DNA of 64,000 nucleotides. It comes from Endozoicomonas sp. SESOKO1. Lineage in GTDB: Bacteria; Pseudomonadota; Gammaproteobacteria; Pseudomonadales; Endozoicomonadaceae. The stretch's first letter is position 1, and each line of letters begins with the position of its first letter. The notes under the pieces were generated by a model, which was not told the DNA's origin, made no database searches, and worked only from the letters and a program-made list of their open reading frames with translations. This document shows, one piece after another, positions 45,237 through 56,164 of the stretch. The stretch is from positions 1-64,000 of the forward strand of contig NZ_JAHHPP010000389.1 of the NCBI RefSeq assembly GCF_024606265.1, read 5' to 3'. Position numbers and translations under genes: made by a program.

Positions 45237-47492
45237 ATGGCGGAGCAGATCATTATTGGCGACGATGGAGTTGAGCGTCAGTCCCTGAGAGCGTATACCG
45301 AGAACGCGTACCTGAATTACTCCATGTACGTGATTCTGGATCGTGCGCTGCCTCACATCGGGGATGGCCTCAAACCGGTCCAACGACGCATTATCTATGC
45401 AATGAGCGAGCTTGGCTTGAAAAATACCGCCAAGTTCAAAAAGTCCGCCCGTACCGTGGGTGATGTGCTCGGTAAATTTCATCCCCATGGTGACAGCGCC
45501 TGTTACGAAGCCATGGTGTTGATGGCACAACCTTTTTCCTATCGCTACCCGCTGGTCGACGGGCAGGGAAACTGGGGCTCACCGGACGACCCCAAATCGT
45601 TTGCCGCCATGCGTTATACCGAGTCCCGCCTCACTAAATACGCTGACTCATTACTGGGAGAGCTCGGCCAGGGAACGGTGGACTGGGTGCCAAACTTTGA
45701 CGGAACACTGGAAGAGCCATCCATACTTCCGGCCCGCTTGCCCAACCTTCTGCTCAATGGAACCACGGGTATTGCCGTCGGTATGGCAACCGACATTCCA
45801 CCTCATAACCTTCGTGAAGTGGCCAACGCCTGTATTCACCTGTTGGAGAACCCAAAAGCAGGCGTTGCAGAGCTTTGCGAACATATTCAGGGGCCTGACT
45901 TTCCAACGGAAGCCGAGCTGATTACCCCTCGGCCAGACCTGATCAAAATGTATGAGCAGGGCAGGGGATCCCTGAGAATGCGGGCTGTCTACCAGCAGGA
46001 GGGTGGTGATGTTGTCGTGACGGCACTGCCACATCAGGCATCGGGTGCAAAGGTTCTTGAGCAGATTGCAGCGCAGATGCAGGCCAAGAAGCTGCCAATG
46101 GTCGCAGACCTGCGCGATGAATCCGACCATGAGAATCCGACTCGCCTGGTTATTGTTCCCAAGTCCAACCGGGTAAATATTGACAGCCTGATGAACCACC
46201 TGTTTGCCACGACGGATCTGGAAAAAACCTACAGGGTCAATATGAACATGATCGGTGTTGATGGACGCCCACAGGTTAAAGCACTCGACAAAATGCTGGG
46301 TGAGTGGCTTGCCTGGCGGAGTGAAACGGTACGTCGTCGTTTACAACACCGGCTGGATAAAGTGCTCAGCAGACTTCATATTCTTGCAGGTTTGATGATC
46401 GCCTTTTTGAATATTGATGAAATCATCGACGTTATCCGCACAGAAGATAAGCCAAAAACTATTCTTATGGAGCGCTTTGGCCTTTCTGACATTCAGGCCG
46501 AAGCCATCCTCGACCTCAAATTGCGGCATCTGGCCAAACTCGAAGAAGTAAAGATTCGCGCAGAACAGGACGGTCTGGAGCGGGAGCGCAATTCACTTGA
46601 GCTGACCCTAGGGTCAGAAAAACGCCTTAAGACGCTTATTAAGAAAGAGATCAAGGCGGATGCAGAAAGTTTTGGCGATGACCGTCGTTCTCCTATCGTC
46701 GTAAGATCTGAAGCCCAGGCATTATCTCAAACCGATCTTATGATCTCTGAGTCTGTTACTGTAGTACTTTCAAACAAAGGCTGGGTACGTTGTGCCAAAG
46801 GTCATGATGTTGACCCATTGACGCTTAACTATAAATCTGGCGACGGTTACCGTTTATCTGCAAAAGGGCGAAGCAATCAGACTTCAGTTTTTCTCGATTC
46901 TACCGGGCGAACCTACTCCGTTCTGACCCATACGCTTCCTTCTGCACGAGGTCAGGGAGAGCCATTGACGGGACGAGTCAGCCCTCCCTCGGGCGCAACC
47001 TTTGAAGGCTTGTGTGTTGGTGATGCCAGCGACTGCTATCTGCTGGCCAGTGATGCCGGTTATGGCTTTATTGCTCAATTTTCCGATATGGTCAGCAAAA
47101 ATAAGGCCGGAAAAACCCTGCTGACACTGCCTAAAAATGCCCATGTACTGACACCAATACCGGTAATCGGCAACAACCCAATGCTGGCAGCCATCACCAA
47201 TGAAGGAAGAATGTTAGTATTCCCATTGCAGGATCTGCCAAAGCTTGGCCGGGGGAAAGGCAATAAAATTATTAATATTGCCTCAGCACGTGCAGCCGAG
47301 AGAAGCGAGCTCATGACTCAGCTTGCCATCATCAATGATGGTGATACGCTGACACTCTTTGCAGGCAAACGACATGTCACTCTAAAAGCCACAGACCTTG
47401 AGCATTACCGTGGTGAGAGAGGGAGGCGTGGCAACAAGCTTCCCAGGGGCTTTCAGAAAGTGGATAGGATTGAAGTGGTTTCTGCAGGGTAA
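45237..47492 (+). CDS. parC: DNA topoisomerase IV subunit A
   Basis: It decatenates daughter chromosomes with ParE. The catalytic tyrosine is Tyr127 ([10 protein letters not shown]). The quinolone-resistance region reads [13 protein letters not shown]; Ser87 and Glu91 (E. coli Ser80/Glu84) are the wild-type residues, so no target-site quinolone resistance is predicted. The 751 residues end with beta-pinwheel repeats (GRGKGNKII region). No parE lies next to it. Confidence 0.97.
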   Translation: MAEQIIIGDDGVERQSLRAYTENAYLNYSMYVILDRALPHIGDGLKPVQRRIIYAMSELGLKNTAKFKKSARTVGDVLGKFHPHGDSACYEAMVLMAQPFSYRYPLVDGQGNWGSPDDPKSFAAMRYTESRLTKYADSLLGELGQGTVDWVPNFDGTLEEPSILPARLPNLLLNGTTGIAVGMATDIPPHNLREVANACIHLLENPKAGVAELCEHIQGPDFPTEAELITPRPDLIKMYEQGRGSLRMRAVYQQEGGDVVVTALPHQASGAKVLEQIAAQMQAKKLPMVADLRDESDHENPTRLVIVPKSNRVNIDSLMNHLFATTDLEKTYRVNMNMIGVDGRPQVKALDKMLGEWLAWRSETVRRRLQHRLDKVLSRLHILAGLMIAFLNIDEIIDVIRTEDKPKTILMERFGLSDIQAEAILDLKLRHLAKLEEVKIRAEQDGLERERNSLELTLGSEKRLKTLIKKEIKADAESFGDDRRSPIVVRSEAQALSQTDLMISESVTVVLSNKGWVRCAKGHDVDPLTLNYKSGDGYRLSAKGRSNQTSVFLDSTGRTYSVLTHTLPSARGQGEPLTGRVSPPSGATFEGLCVGDASDCYLLASDAGYGFIAQFSDMVSKNKAGKTLLTLPKNAHVLTPIPVIGNNPMLAAITNEGRMLVFPLQDLPKLGRGKGNKIINIASARAAERSELMTQLAIINDGDTLTLFAGKRHVTLKATDLEHYRGERGRRGNKLPRGFQKVDRIEVVSAG

Positions 47493-47595
47493 CCTGCAGA
47501 ATTTTCAAACGTCTTTTCGGATAAGCCTTTCAAGGCTTGATGACCTTCCCCCGTGGAAGAATGTGATCGTCAACAGAAAATTATGAAAAATTGTT

Positions 47596-48264
47596 TTAGT
47601 TATTGATTCCACAGCCACCCAGTATCATCTGGCAGACACTTTCTGTATAAGCTTCTACGTCCTCGGCATCAAGATCCTCTTTGCCCAGGACAGAAGCAAC
47701 CTGGGGTCCATAGTCGACGTAGTACTGAGTCGTTGCCCAGATGGAAAATAAAAGATGAACAGGATCAACCGGCCTCATCTTACCCTGTGCAATCCAACCG
47801 TTAATAACCTCGGATTTTTCCTGAATCCAGTCATTAAACGGTTGTAAATGGTCTTTAATATGCTGCCCACCATGCAATATTTCACTACTGAAAATGCGGG
47901 ATGCGTTTGAGTGAGCCAGTACATATTTCATTTTGGCCCTGATGAATTGCCTTAATGCCGTCGCAGGATCATCATCGGGGTTAAGACCACTGAAGACAGA
48001 CTGCCATAGCTCCATAATGTGATTGAGCACAGCACCGTATAGCTCAACCTTACTATTGAAATAGTAATGCACATTCGCTTTTGGCAAACCGGCTCGATGG
48101 GCAATATCACGAATGGACGCTCCCTTAAACCCGCTGGCTACGAACTCATCTTCTGCAGCTTGAAGAATAATTTGAATGTTTTTCTGCCGGACCCGACTAT
48201 TTTTTAATCCTGCCTGATCTGTTTTTGAGGGTAATGGTTGCATACTGAATACCGTACCTTGCAT
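47596..48264 (-). CDS. TetR-family regulator, RutR-like
   Basis: A TetR/AcrR regulator of 222 residues. The HTH reads KGASIRDIAHRAGLPKANVHYYFNSK. The C-terminal domain (ALRQFIRAKMKYVLAHSNASRIFSSEIL and VHLLFSIWATTQYYVDYGPQV) matches the RutR (YcdC) group, whose E. coli member senses uracil and controls pyrimidine degradation and purine synthesis. No rut operon is nearby, so the regulon is unknown. The start could be the later Met at residue 8. It converges on parC and is separated from fre by a terminator. Confidence 0.85.
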   Translation of the reverse strand: MQGTVFSMQPLPSKTDQAGLKNSRVRQKNIQIILQAAEDEFVASGFKGASIRDIAHRAGLPKANVHYYFNSKVELYGAVLNHIMELWQSVFSGLNPDDDPATALRQFIRAKMKYVLAHSNASRIFSSEILHGGQHIKDHLQPFNDWIQEKSEVINGWIAQGKMRPVDPVHLLFSIWATTQYYVDYGPQVASVLGKEDLDAEDVEAYTESVCQMILGGCGINN

Positions 48265-48319
48265 TGATTATACTCGATTTGAATATAGACAAGGGACGGG
48301 CTTTTTCCACGGCTTGATA

Positions 48320-48358
48320 AAAAACGACAGTAATCAAATAAAAAATACTGTCGTTTTT
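48320..48358 (-). terminator. fre terminator (perfect 13-bp stem)
   Basis: AAAAACGACAGTA and TACTGTCGTTTTT are perfect 13-bp arms around a 13-nt loop, 45 bp after the fre stop on the minus strand. A U-rich run follows in both directions, so it can act bidirectionally. Confidence 0.85.
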
Positions 48359-48402
48359 ATTAAGCCACGTGAATTATCCACTTTCGATGTAATCAAGCGT
48401 TA

Positions 48403-49131
48403 TCAGGATCTTGGTGCATATTCAAAGACATCTGAGTGAATATTCTCGGCCTTGAAATTTTCTGCCCGCAGAGCATCAAACGTTGCATAAACCATCTGTG
48501 GAGATCCACTGATAAAGATTTCACTGTCAGGGAAAAGATTTTTGTCGTCTATAACGGCTTCAAACAAAAGCCCCTGCCGACCTTTCCAGCTATCTTCTCC
48601 GGGAACATCACTGACCACAGGGTGGTAGTGAAATTGGGAAGAAGCCCAGTGGATGGGAAGATTGGGCATATAAAACCCTTCTGGCGAACGGGCTCCCCAG
48701 TACAGGTAGATTTCTTTATGCCCTGGCTTGTTCAGTGAGAACTCAATCATACTTTTCATCTGGGCAAATCCAGTACCTGCGGCGATAAACACCAGAGGTC
48801 TATCGGGAATGCTTTCAAGAAAGCATTGGCCTTTTGGCATTCTGATTGACACGCTGCCCTGTTCAAGCTCATTGAATAACTTAATGGAATTGGCACTGGA
48901 AGGTAACTTTTGAATATGTAACTCCAGCTCCACTTGCATGGGAACCGGGGGACAGGCTATCGAAAACGCGCTGGCTTCGCCACCAGCCAGGAGAATCTCA
49001 AGATACTGCCCTGCCCGATAGTCAGGGATATAGCCCTGATGAGGCTTGAGGATGACGCGGTAAACGCCTTCTGATAACAACTGAAGATCTGAAACCTGGC
49101 AGGACTGAGTGGAAACTTGGTTGATCTGCAC
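48403..49131 (-). CDS. fre: NAD(P)H-flavin reductase (Fre-like)
   Basis: It reduces free flavin with NAD(P)H; in E. coli the product serves ferric reduction and other reductases. The ferredoxin-reductase fold is clear: a flavin-binding segment near 54-57, and the NAD-binding GTGFAQMKSM near 118-127. The usual RPFS (RxxS) motif that contacts the flavin reads SAFS here, so the conserved Arg is Ser54. That may weaken FMN/FAD binding or mark a distinct group (LuxG-like). At 242 residues it is close to Fre. Immediately downstream of ubiD, as in pseudomonads and enterics. Confidence 0.85.
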   Translation of the reverse strand: MQINQVSTQSCQVSDLQLLSEGVYRVILKPHQGYIPDYRAGQYLEILLAGGEASAFSIACPPVPMQVELELHIQKLPSSANSIKLFNELEQGSVSIRMPKGQCFLESIPDRPLVFIAAGTGFAQMKSMIEFSLNKPGHKEIYLYWGARSPEGFYMPNLPIHWASSQFHYHPVVSDVPGEDSWKGRQGLLFEAVIDDKNLFPDSEIFISGSPQMVYATFDALRAENFKAENIHSDVFEYAPRS

Positions 49132-49182
49132 GAATACCGCTACCTCTATAGCTCAAAACTTCAGGAATCCCCTGAAGCTACG

Positions 49183-50652
49183 TTACTCATCAATGCCAAG
49201 CTGATCCCAAATATCATCAACCCGGTGTTTAATGGCATCTGTCATCGAAATGGCTGTTCCCCATTCCCGGCTGGTTTCACCTTCCCACTTGCTGGTGGCA
49301 TCAAAGCCAACCTTTGATCCCAGACCGGCAACGGGAGAAGCAAAATCCAGGTAATCAATGGGCGTGTTGTCAATGAAGACGGAGTCTCTTTTCGGGTCCA
49401 TACGGGTAGTCATCGCCCATATCACATCATTCCAGTCCCTGGCATTGACATCATCATCGGTGACAATCACAAACTTGGTGTACATAAACTGTCGAAGGAA
49501 TGACCAGACACTGAGCATAACCCGCTTGGCATGCCCCGGATACTCTTTACGCATGGTAACGACTGCCAGCCGATAAGAGCAACCCTCTGGCGGCAAATAA
49601 AAATCAACAATTTCAGGAAACTGCTTCTTGAGAATGGGGACAAATATTTCGTTAAAAGCCAATCCCAGTATTGCCGGTTCATCCGGTGGGCGCCCGGTAT
49701 GGGTGCTGTGGTAGATGGGGTTACGTCGGTGGGTCACGCATTCAACGGTAAATACCGGGAATGACTCAACCTCGTTGTAATAGCCGGTATGGTCACCGTA
49801 CGGACCCTCATCCGCCATCTCCCCGGGGTAGATAAAACCTTCAAGAACAATCTCGGCACTGGCAGGCACCTGCAGATCATTCGTGCGACTTTTGGTTAAC
49901 TCGGTTTTACTGCCCCTTAACAAACCGGCAAAAGCATACTCTGATAATGAGTCCGGGACCGGTGTCACAGCACCGAGGATGGTCGCAGGGTCAGCGCCTA
50001 AAGCCACGGATACCGGAAAAGGGGTATCCGGGTATTTTTTCTGCCAGTCCCTGAAGTCAAGAGCTCCCCCTCGATGAGACAGCCAGCGCATGATGACTTT
50101 ATTCTTGCCAAGCAGCTGCTGACGATAAATGCCCAGGTTCTGACGCTCTTTTTCCGGACCACGGGTAATCACCAGGGGCCAGGTGATCAAGGGTGCCGCA
50201 TCACCGGGCCAGCAGGTCTGAATGGGCAGCCGGGTCAAATCAATGTCATCACCTTCCAGTATGACTTCCTGGCAAGGTGCTGATTTAACCATCTTTGGTG
50301 CCATGTTCAGCACCTGTCTGAACAGAGGAAGCTTTTCGATGGCATCTCTCAAGCCTTTCGGGGGATCCGGCTCTTTAAGGTATGCCAACAGCTCGCCAAC
50401 GTCTCTCAATGCGCTGATATCCGTCTGCCCCATCCCCAGGGCAACCCGCTTCTGCGTGCCAAACAGGTTCCCCAGCACTGGCATATCGAAGCCTTTGGGA
50501 TTTTCAAACAATAGGGCAGGGCCCCCTTTTTTCAGGGTTCGATCACAGATTTCAGTCATTTCCAGGACCGGGTCAACTTCATACTTGATGCGCTTGAGCT
50601 CACCCTGTTTTTCCAGCTGGTCAATAAAGTCCCGGAGATCCTTGTATTTCAT
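49183..50652 (-). CDS. ubiD: 4-hydroxy-3-polyprenylbenzoate decarboxylase
   Basis: A prenylated-FMN-dependent decarboxylase in ubiquinone synthesis. The 489 residues have the UbiD layout with [21 protein letters not shown] at the start, an [18 protein letters not shown] segment, EFCLVxx-type metal/cofactor residues in the 160-290 region ([12 protein letters not shown]) and a C-terminal helix ([16 protein letters not shown]). Its partner UbiX is not here. It is upstream of fre on the same strand. Confidence 0.97.
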   Translation of the reverse strand: MKYKDLRDFIDQLEKQGELKRIKYEVDPVLEMTEICDRTLKKGGPALLFENPKGFDMPVLGNLFGTQKRVALGMGQTDISALRDVGELLAYLKEPDPPKGLRDAIEKLPLFRQVLNMAPKMVKSAPCQEVILEGDDIDLTRLPIQTCWPGDAAPLITWPLVITRGPEKERQNLGIYRQQLLGKNKVIMRWLSHRGGALDFRDWQKKYPDTPFPVSVALGADPATILGAVTPVPDSLSEYAFAGLLRGSKTELTKSRTNDLQVPASAEIVLEGFIYPGEMADEGPYGDHTGYYNEVESFPVFTVECVTHRRNPIYHSTHTGRPPDEPAILGLAFNEIFVPILKKQFPEIVDFYLPPEGCSYRLAVVTMRKEYPGHAKRVMLSVWSFLRQFMYTKFVIVTDDDVNARDWNDVIWAMTTRMDPKRDSVFIDNTPIDYLDFASPVAGLGSKVGFDATSKWEGETSREWGTAISMTDAIKHRVDDIWDQLGIDE

Positions 50653-50761
50653 GAATACTTCTTCTGTTGAAACAGATGATAAAGAGATTTTTGCGGTCTG
50701 GTTATGAGGGTCGAATTGGTAGAAACAGGCTTGCAGGAAGCTTTTGGTCTAACTCCCGGGC

Positions 50762-50805
50762 AAAGACTGTGATGGTGATAACTCTGCATCCTTCTCACAG
50801 TCTTT
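50762..50805 (-). terminator. stem-loop after rho
   Basis: AAAGACTGTGA and TCACAGTCTTT are perfect 11-bp arms, 22 nt apart, just after the rho stop on the minus strand. The U-tract is weak (TCTTTG), so efficiency is uncertain. Confidence 0.6.
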
Positions 50806-50821
50806 CCTGAAGGAATAAAAA

Positions 50822-52081
50822 TTACTTCCGCTTCATGGATTGGAAGAACTCTTCATTCGTCTTGGTGTGCTTCATCCGATCCAGCAGGAACTCAATCGCC
50901 TGAATTTCATCCATTGGGTGCAGGATTTTACGAAGAATCCACATCCGCTGAAGCTCTTCTTCGGTGGTCAGCAGGTCTTCACGACGAGTACCTGATTTGT
51001 TGATACCAATCGCCGGGAATACCCGCTTTTCTGCCGCCCGACGGTCAAGATGAAGTTCCATATTACCGGTACCCTTGAATTCCTCAAAGATGACCTCATC
51101 CATTTTGGAGCCAGTATCGACCAGTGCGGTAGCCAGAATGGTCAGACTCCCCCCCTCTTCAATGTTACGGGCAGCACCAAAGAAACGCTTCGGACGCTCA
51201 AGAGCGTGAGCATCAACACCACCCGTAAGCACCTTACCGGAAGAGGGAATCACGGTGTTGTAAGCACGGGCCAGACGGGTAATGGAGTCCAGCAGAATAA
51301 CAACATCTTTCTTGTGCTCAACCAGACGCTTGGCTTTTTCCAGTACCATCTCGGCAACCTGCACGTGACGGGAAGGAGGCTCATCAAAGGTAGAGGCCAC
51401 AACTTCGCCGCGCACAGACCGGGACATTTCCGTTACTTCTTCCGGACGCTCATCAATCAGCAGAACAATCAGGTAGCACTCCGGATTGTTACGGGTAATG
51501 TTTGCCGCAATATTCTGCAGCATCAGTGTCTTACCCGCTTTAGGAGGAGACACGATCAGGCCGCGCTGACCTTTGCCGATAGGGGCGACCAGGTCGATAA
51601 TTCGAGCGGTTAAATCCTCCGTTGCACCATTTCCCATCTCCATAGTGAGACGATCTTGAGGAAATAATGGCGTCAGGTTTTCAAAAAGGATTTTATTGCG
51701 GGCATTTTCGGGTTGGTCAAAATTGATTTCATTCACCTTGAGGAGGGCAAAATATCTTTCTCCCTCCTTAGGTGGACGAATTTTCCCGGAAATCGTATCA
51801 CCCGTTCTCAGATTGAATCGGCGAATCTGACTTGGGGACACATAAATATCGTCAGGTCCCGCCAGATAGGAACTATCAGCGGAACGGAGAAAACCAAAAC
51901 CATCCTGGAGAATTTCCAGAACACCATCACCATAAATGTCCTCACCACTGCGTGCATGGCGTTTAAGTATGGTGAAAATTACATCCTGCTTCCTGGAACG
52001 GGCAAGGTTTTCAAGACCCATTTCATTCGCTATCGCCAGAAGTTCAGGAACAGACTTTTTCTTCAGTTCGGTAAGATGCAT
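50822..52081 (-). CDS. rho: transcription termination factor Rho
   Basis: A hexameric RNA helicase that terminates transcription. The 419 residues have the N-terminal cold-shock RNA-binding domain ([36 protein letters not shown]), the Walker A segment SPPKAGKT near 179-186 and [13 protein letters not shown] (Q-loop/Walker B side). It ends [18 protein letters not shown], as in E. coli. It follows trxA on the same strand with a long leader, consistent with autogenous control. Confidence 0.98.
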   Translation of the reverse strand: MHLTELKKKSVPELLAIANEMGLENLARSRKQDVIFTILKRHARSGEDIYGDGVLEILQDGFGFLRSADSSYLAGPDDIYVSPSQIRRFNLRTGDTISGKIRPPKEGERYFALLKVNEINFDQPENARNKILFENLTPLFPQDRLTMEMGNGATEDLTARIIDLVAPIGKGQRGLIVSPPKAGKTLMLQNIAANITRNNPECYLIVLLIDERPEEVTEMSRSVRGEVVASTFDEPPSRHVQVAEMVLEKAKRLVEHKKDVVILLDSITRLARAYNTVIPSSGKVLTGGVDAHALERPKRFFGAARNIEEGGSLTILATALVDTGSKMDEVIFEEFKGTGNMELHLDRRAAEKRVFPAIGINKSGTRREDLLTTEEELQRMWILRKILHPMDEIQAIEFLLDRMKHTKTNEEFFQSMKRK

Positions 52082-52429
52082 AACCAGTAGTTTGCGAATG
52101 TTAAATTGAAAGGTAAGTGGCCGTTGTCTTTGCAGGAAGATCAGAAAGTGTTTGGCTTATTATGATAAAGGACAGCTAAGTATTGATTGATGCCTGCGAG
52201 TGTTTATAACGGCTGCCCTGTCTGGGCCATATCCCTGAGGTCAGAAGACTCCTGACAGCCCTGTGTAATTACAGTCTATATCCTTTTCTGGAAAATAATC
52301 AAGAATTAAGGCTTCGTCAACTGAATTGATTTAAAAATTAAATGGAAGGGCATGGGAATTGGAACCAGACGGATGGCTGCAACTGTCCGTTACAGCCACC
52401 CATCATCAGTAATCACCTCAGAACAGCAA
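52082..52429. other. rho leader region between trxA and rho
   Basis: About 350 bp without a gene on either strand. It holds a hairpin GGCTG/CAGCC near 52375-52398 after trxA and an AT-rich stretch near 52300-52345 likely to contain the rho promoter. A long untranslated leader before rho is typical. Confidence 0.5.
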
Positions 52430-52753
52430 TTACAGATTACTGTCCAAAAATGCTGTCAGCTGAGATTTAGACAGGGCACCCACTTTCGTAGCTTCCACGT
52501 TGCCACCCTTGAACAGCATCAGCGTAGGAATACCACGCACACCGTATTTTGGTGGAGTGGCTTCATTCTCATCAATATTCAGTTTGCAGACGGTCAGTTT
52601 TCCATCGTAATCCTGGGCAATTTCATCAAGAACGGGCGCAATCATTTTGCAAGGACCACACCATTCCGCCCAATAGTCAACCAGCACCGGACCTTCCGCC
52701 TTCAGCACCACGTCTTCGAAGGAGTCATCTGTCACTTTGACAATTTCGCTCAT
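52430..52753 (-). CDS. trxA: thioredoxin 1
   Basis: The main protein disulfide reductase of the cytoplasm. The active site WCGPC is at 31-35, Asp and Pro residues are in place (FDxDE; IPTLMLF), and 107 residues is standard. The trxA-rho-ubiD order is a Pseudomonas-type conserved block. Confidence 0.98.
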   Translation of the reverse strand: MSEIVKVTDDSFEDVVLKAEGPVLVDYWAEWCGPCKMIAPVLDEIAQDYDGKLTVCKLNIDENEATPPKYGVRGIPTLMLFKGGNVEATKVGALSKSQLTAFLDSNL

Positions 52754-53594
52754 GGAGTGGATCTCCTAACCATTGTACTTAAAAGTGTTTAAAGTAAACT
52801 CAGGAGCCTTGACCGAGGGCATGCCAAATTGACTGCCAAAAGGTATCACTGGCCCGGAACTAACTTATTATGCCTGATTCATGGAATTTTGTGGCTTTTT
52901 TTTCTATGAAAATGTCATAAATGGAGGAGGCTTATAAGATTGCCCCATGAGACAGGCTTTTTTTACCTGTTACGCAGCTTTGCCCCAAAGCCTGTTGACG
53001 TTTCGTTGACTGCTCAGCAGGTAACGCAGACAATCGTCATGCGCGAAAGAACTGTAGTTCAAAGCCTTCATCTCAACCAGGCCTTTTACCTTGCCTCGGG
53101 ACGACTGTCAGCCTGATTTTAAAAAAACACCCCACCTGTCTGGTTCCATCCTGATCAGCAGGTGTGAAATTACGGAAACTGTCAGGTGTAACTTCGTCAG
53201 AACTACAGGCTTTTTTAGAAGAGACCGGATTTATGCGGATAAACATACGGGAGGCGACCCGTTATCATTTGTCCGATATAATTCAGAAGTTTCTGTGTTC
53301 AACCGTACCATAAGAACGTTAATCATGCCTTATAATGGGGATGAGGGCTCTTACCAACTCTGTCGTACAGTTGATGCAGGGTTAATCCCGGTTGAGTAAC
53401 CGTATCCTTGAAAAGCTTAGACTTTAGCCGTCGTTCATCCTGGCTCTTACTGGCCAAGCAGCGTATCTGCTTCCCGGGCTGAGATTTGCTCATATGGTTT
53501 TGCAGGTCTTCAGTTTCTGTTTTTCCGGTTACTGTCTTGCCGAGGTAACAAGCTTGATGCCAGGGCGCGTAAACGGCCTGGTAAGGTGTATTCG
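52754..53594. other. 840-bp region between divergent trxA and crc
   Basis: No gene is supported. A plus-strand frame (53091-53399) has no ribosome binding site or motif. Visible are a perfect inverted repeat ACAGGCTTT/AAAGCCTGT (52952-52995), the second copy of GCCTGTTGACGTTTCG (52990-53005) and an Oligo-T run after TACAGGC near 53206-53216. Pseudomonads have ppx divergent from trxA; it is missing here, so part of this spacer may be decayed sequence. Confidence 0.5.
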
Positions 53595-54368
53595 ATGAGA
53601 GTTATCAGTTTAAATTGCGAAGGCATTAAAAACGCACGAGAAAAAGGCCTGTTTGACTGGCTCTTGGAGCAGGATGCTGACCTTATCTGTCTGCAGGATA
53701 CTCGTGAAGACGAGCAGGTGATTGAGGATCAGTATTTTCTTGATGGCTATTTTGGTTATGCTTTCAGTGGTTACAACAGGACTGGGCGTGGTGGTGTAGC
53801 CATCTATACCCGTCATGCTCCGAAGGCAATAATCAGTGGTCTCGGGATTCCTGAAGTTGATGAAACCGGCCGCTACCTCCAGGCAGACTTTGACAAGATC
53901 AGCATTGTCAGCCTGTACGTACCGGAAGGTGATAATGAAGAAAGTCTTAACTTCAAGTACCGTTTCCTGGATGGCTATTCGCATCACTTGAGCAAGCAAC
54001 GTCGTAAGCGCCGTGAGTTTCTTATGTGCGGTACCTGGAACATTGCGCACCGCAAGATTGATGTGGCTAACTGGCGTGATGCCCAGGAGGTCTCTGGCTT
54101 CAATCAGGCCGAGCGTGGCTGGATGGAAGGTTTGCTGGGCGATATGGGCTTCTTTGATGCTTACCGTGAGGTTGACCGGGAAGCTGGCAAATACAGCTGG
54201 TGGAAAGATGAGTACCTGCGCCATGATAATGTTGGCATGCGCATCGACTACCAGATCATCACTCCGGGCATGCGTCACCGTGTGCTGAATGGCGGTATCT
54301 ACAAGGGCCAGGTATTTTCATCCCATGCACCGGTCATCATTGATTATGACTGGGAACTGGGTTTCTGA
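53595..54368 (+). CDS. crc: catabolite repression control protein Crc
   Basis: An EEP-fold protein without nuclease activity that works with Hfq to block translation of catabolic mRNAs in pseudomonads. From ATG 53595 (AAGG 8 nt upstream) it has 257 residues; the GTG at 53586 is unsupported. Matches to Pseudomonas Crc run throughout: ISLNCEGIKNAREKGLFDWL, LICLQDTRE, GRYLQADFDKISI, LSKQRRKRREFLMCG and a C-terminal SHAPVIIDYDWEL. It differs from ExoIII/XthA in lacking parts of the active site. Genes normally beside crc (pyrE, rph) are separated from it here. Confidence 0.93.
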   Translation: MRVISLNCEGIKNAREKGLFDWLLEQDADLICLQDTREDEQVIEDQYFLDGYFGYAFSGYNRTGRGGVAIYTRHAPKAIISGLGIPEVDETGRYLQADFDKISIVSLYVPEGDNEESLNFKYRFLDGYSHHLSKQRRKRREFLMCGTWNIAHRKIDVANWRDAQEVSGFNQAERGWMEGLLGDMGFFDAYREVDREAGKYSWWKDEYLRHDNVGMRIDYQIITPGMRHRVLNGGIYKGQVFSSHAPVIIDYDWELGF

Positions 54369-54398
54369 CACTATTTACGGTCCCTGATTGATCGTTTT

Positions 54399-54427
54399 GT
54401 TCCCGGATATATGGGAGCTTTTTTTTT
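54399..54427 (+). terminator. crc terminator
   Basis: GTTCCC (54399-54404) pairs with GGGAGC (54413-54418) and runs into nine T. It lies 30 bp after the crc stop. Confidence 0.85.
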
Positions 54428-54448
54428 AGAAAGGCTGAAAAAAGGCTG

Positions 54449-54489
54449 AAAAAAGGAGAGCGTCAACCAATCTGGCGATCTCCTTTTTT
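54449..54489 (+). terminator. second terminator after crc
   Basis: AAAAGGAGA pairs with TCTCCTTTT with an inner CG/CG pair and one mismatch; Ts and As on both sides make it work in either direction. Two consecutive terminators insulate crc from the next genes. Confidence 0.75.
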
Positions 54490-54584
54490 CATGCTTGAAG
54501 AAAACTTCGGACTTGAGTCGTTGGAAGTTCTATATTTATTCACTTCTGCTATTAAACCGGTTATCCCGATGCAATCACTCTGCC

Positions 54585-54605
54585 ATGAGTTAACCGGTAA
54601 CTCAT
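54585..54605. promoter_or_regulatory. palindrome upstream of the paralogue pair
   Basis: ATGAGTTA-ACCGG-TAACTCAT is a perfect 8-bp dyad with 5-bp centre, 84 bp before the first paralogue. It suits a dimeric regulator site. The regulator is unknown. A second CCGGTTA-type half site lies at about 54557. Confidence 0.5.
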
Positions 54606-54688
54606 TCTACTGAACTTCCTGATAGACGCATGGTCAATGACACAGTACAAAAAACTGCTGACCGGCTAAATCAGGAGTGCCAATTTCC

Positions 54689-56137
54689 ATGAATACTCTA
54701 CCCATTCAGTCATTCTTCCCTGGCGCCCAGACTCGGGATGTAGCCATACAAACAGAAACAAGCGCCACAAACGACCTCGGAAGGGAGATTAAACTAAATG
54801 CTCCCTATTACTTATATAGCAACCGTTCGCCTGACCAAAGGACCGAAGTCTGTGAGAAGGAGCTGTCCCGGAAAATCGAAATTATCCGAACCAATGCGTC
54901 ATTGATTAATTTTCCATTGATTGAGAATACTTTACTGGGCAAATACGATTTATTCGGATGCATTGCCAATGAGCAAGGCAAAAGATTTATTGCAGAGTGT
55001 GCCATCGCCAGAACCATTAATGTGCAAATGCCTACCGGTAAAACGGAGGGCAGACTTGAAGGAGGATATCTTCAATATCTGGGTGATTGTATTAACAGTC
55101 TGGAAACCCTGATGTCAGAGGGATGGGACAAAGACGCAGCCGAATGCCTGAAGAAAAACCTGTTTTATGAAATAACGCGAATCACCATCCCGGGCCAAAG
55201 CCTGAGCGCTGACCGGGAAGCTGCACTCAAGAAATATATTCTGGAGGAAAACCAGGCACTGTTTGTTAACGATGCAGCAGCTGAACAAACTGTTCAAGGG
55301 CTCAACCTTTACCGGGATCAGTTAGCCTATCAGAATGCGCTGGGAATATACCCCAGGACACCCCAACTATTCGACCTGACTTCCCCACAAACCATTATCG
55401 ACATTGAGGCTAACAGAATATTTCCGGGTGATGAGCCCCGCGTGAAAGAACAACGAGATGACCTGCAGGAAAAAATGACCCTGGTACTGGCTCAAATGAC
55501 CACACCTGACTCAGCGCTGATCAATATGATTCTGGATGATAAACGTGCCGCTGGCATGCTGGCAGATGACGCCAAAAAAATACTCAGAACAGCACTGACT
55601 GATCACCACGGCAATATGCCCATACCCAGTCCCGCAGCATGCCTGTTTTATTACCTGCTAAGGTGTGAATTCCCTAATAGCCTCATATCTTTAGGCCTGG
55701 ATCCCAAAGCAATGGTTTCCATGATCTATGGCTGCCTGAATATGCATAATCTCGTTAAACCGAATCAGAAAATCCAACAGGTGAAGATCTCCTGGGAACT
55801 TTTATGCCATGCCTGGTGGCAAAGTGGCAAAGCCACATCAGAGTTGCCGTCCACGCTCACTCATGGAGGGGAAAAACCTGAATGGATCAAAGAATTTGAT
55901 AAACAACTGACGTATGTACCGAATACAAACTTTTTCAGGGTACTTAACACCCCATCGTACAGTCAGAAACTGGGGATTACCCCCCGGTACGCTCCGGAAT
56001 ATCGTCGGAATAATGAACTCAGTGGTGCTTCAGGTTCTGACGCTATCGAAGACGTCGGCAACGTTGTTCGAAAACGGCCAGCGACTACCGACGATACTGC
56101 CCTGCACCCCAGTAAAATGACGCGTCCGACAGAGTAG
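54689..56137 (+). CDS. unknown protein, paralogue A of a tandem pair
   Basis: I do not recognise a family. It has 482 residues from ATG 54689 (the GTG at 54677 is too close to AGGAG). No signal peptide, membrane span or known catalytic motif. Helix-rich overall, with many Gln, Asn and Thr. Conserved blocks shared with paralogue B: TNASLINFPLIENTLL, LQYLGDCINSLETLM, a GIYPRTPQLFDL segment and a final FFRVLNTPSYSQKLGITPRYAPEY. The last ~45 residues are basic and low in complexity (VRKRPATTDDTALHPSKM). About two thirds of positions match B by eye. Accessory character: framed by terminators, between crc and rph. Confidence 0.7.
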   Translation: MNTLPIQSFFPGAQTRDVAIQTETSATNDLGREIKLNAPYYLYSNRSPDQRTEVCEKELSRKIEIIRTNASLINFPLIENTLLGKYDLFGCIANEQGKRFIAECAIARTINVQMPTGKTEGRLEGGYLQYLGDCINSLETLMSEGWDKDAAECLKKNLFYEITRITIPGQSLSADREAALKKYILEENQALFVNDAAAEQTVQGLNLYRDQLAYQNALGIYPRTPQLFDLTSPQTIIDIEANRIFPGDEPRVKEQRDDLQEKMTLVLAQMTTPDSALINMILDDKRAAGMLADDAKKILRTALTDHHGNMPIPSPAACLFYYLLRCEFPNSLISLGLDPKAMVSMIYGCLNMHNLVKPNQKIQQVKISWELLCHAWWQSGKATSELPSTLTHGGEKPEWIKEFDKQLTYVPNTNFFRVLNTPSYSQKLGITPRYAPEYRRNNELSGASGSDAIEDVGNVVRKRPATTDDTALHPSKMTRPTE

Positions 56138-56164
56138 CCAGAAACGATTAATATACCGGTTACC

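Noticed and set aside
53091-53399. Plus-strand frame of 102 codons between trxA and crc
   Set aside because: No ribosome binding site, no motif, and composition typical of non-coding sequence.
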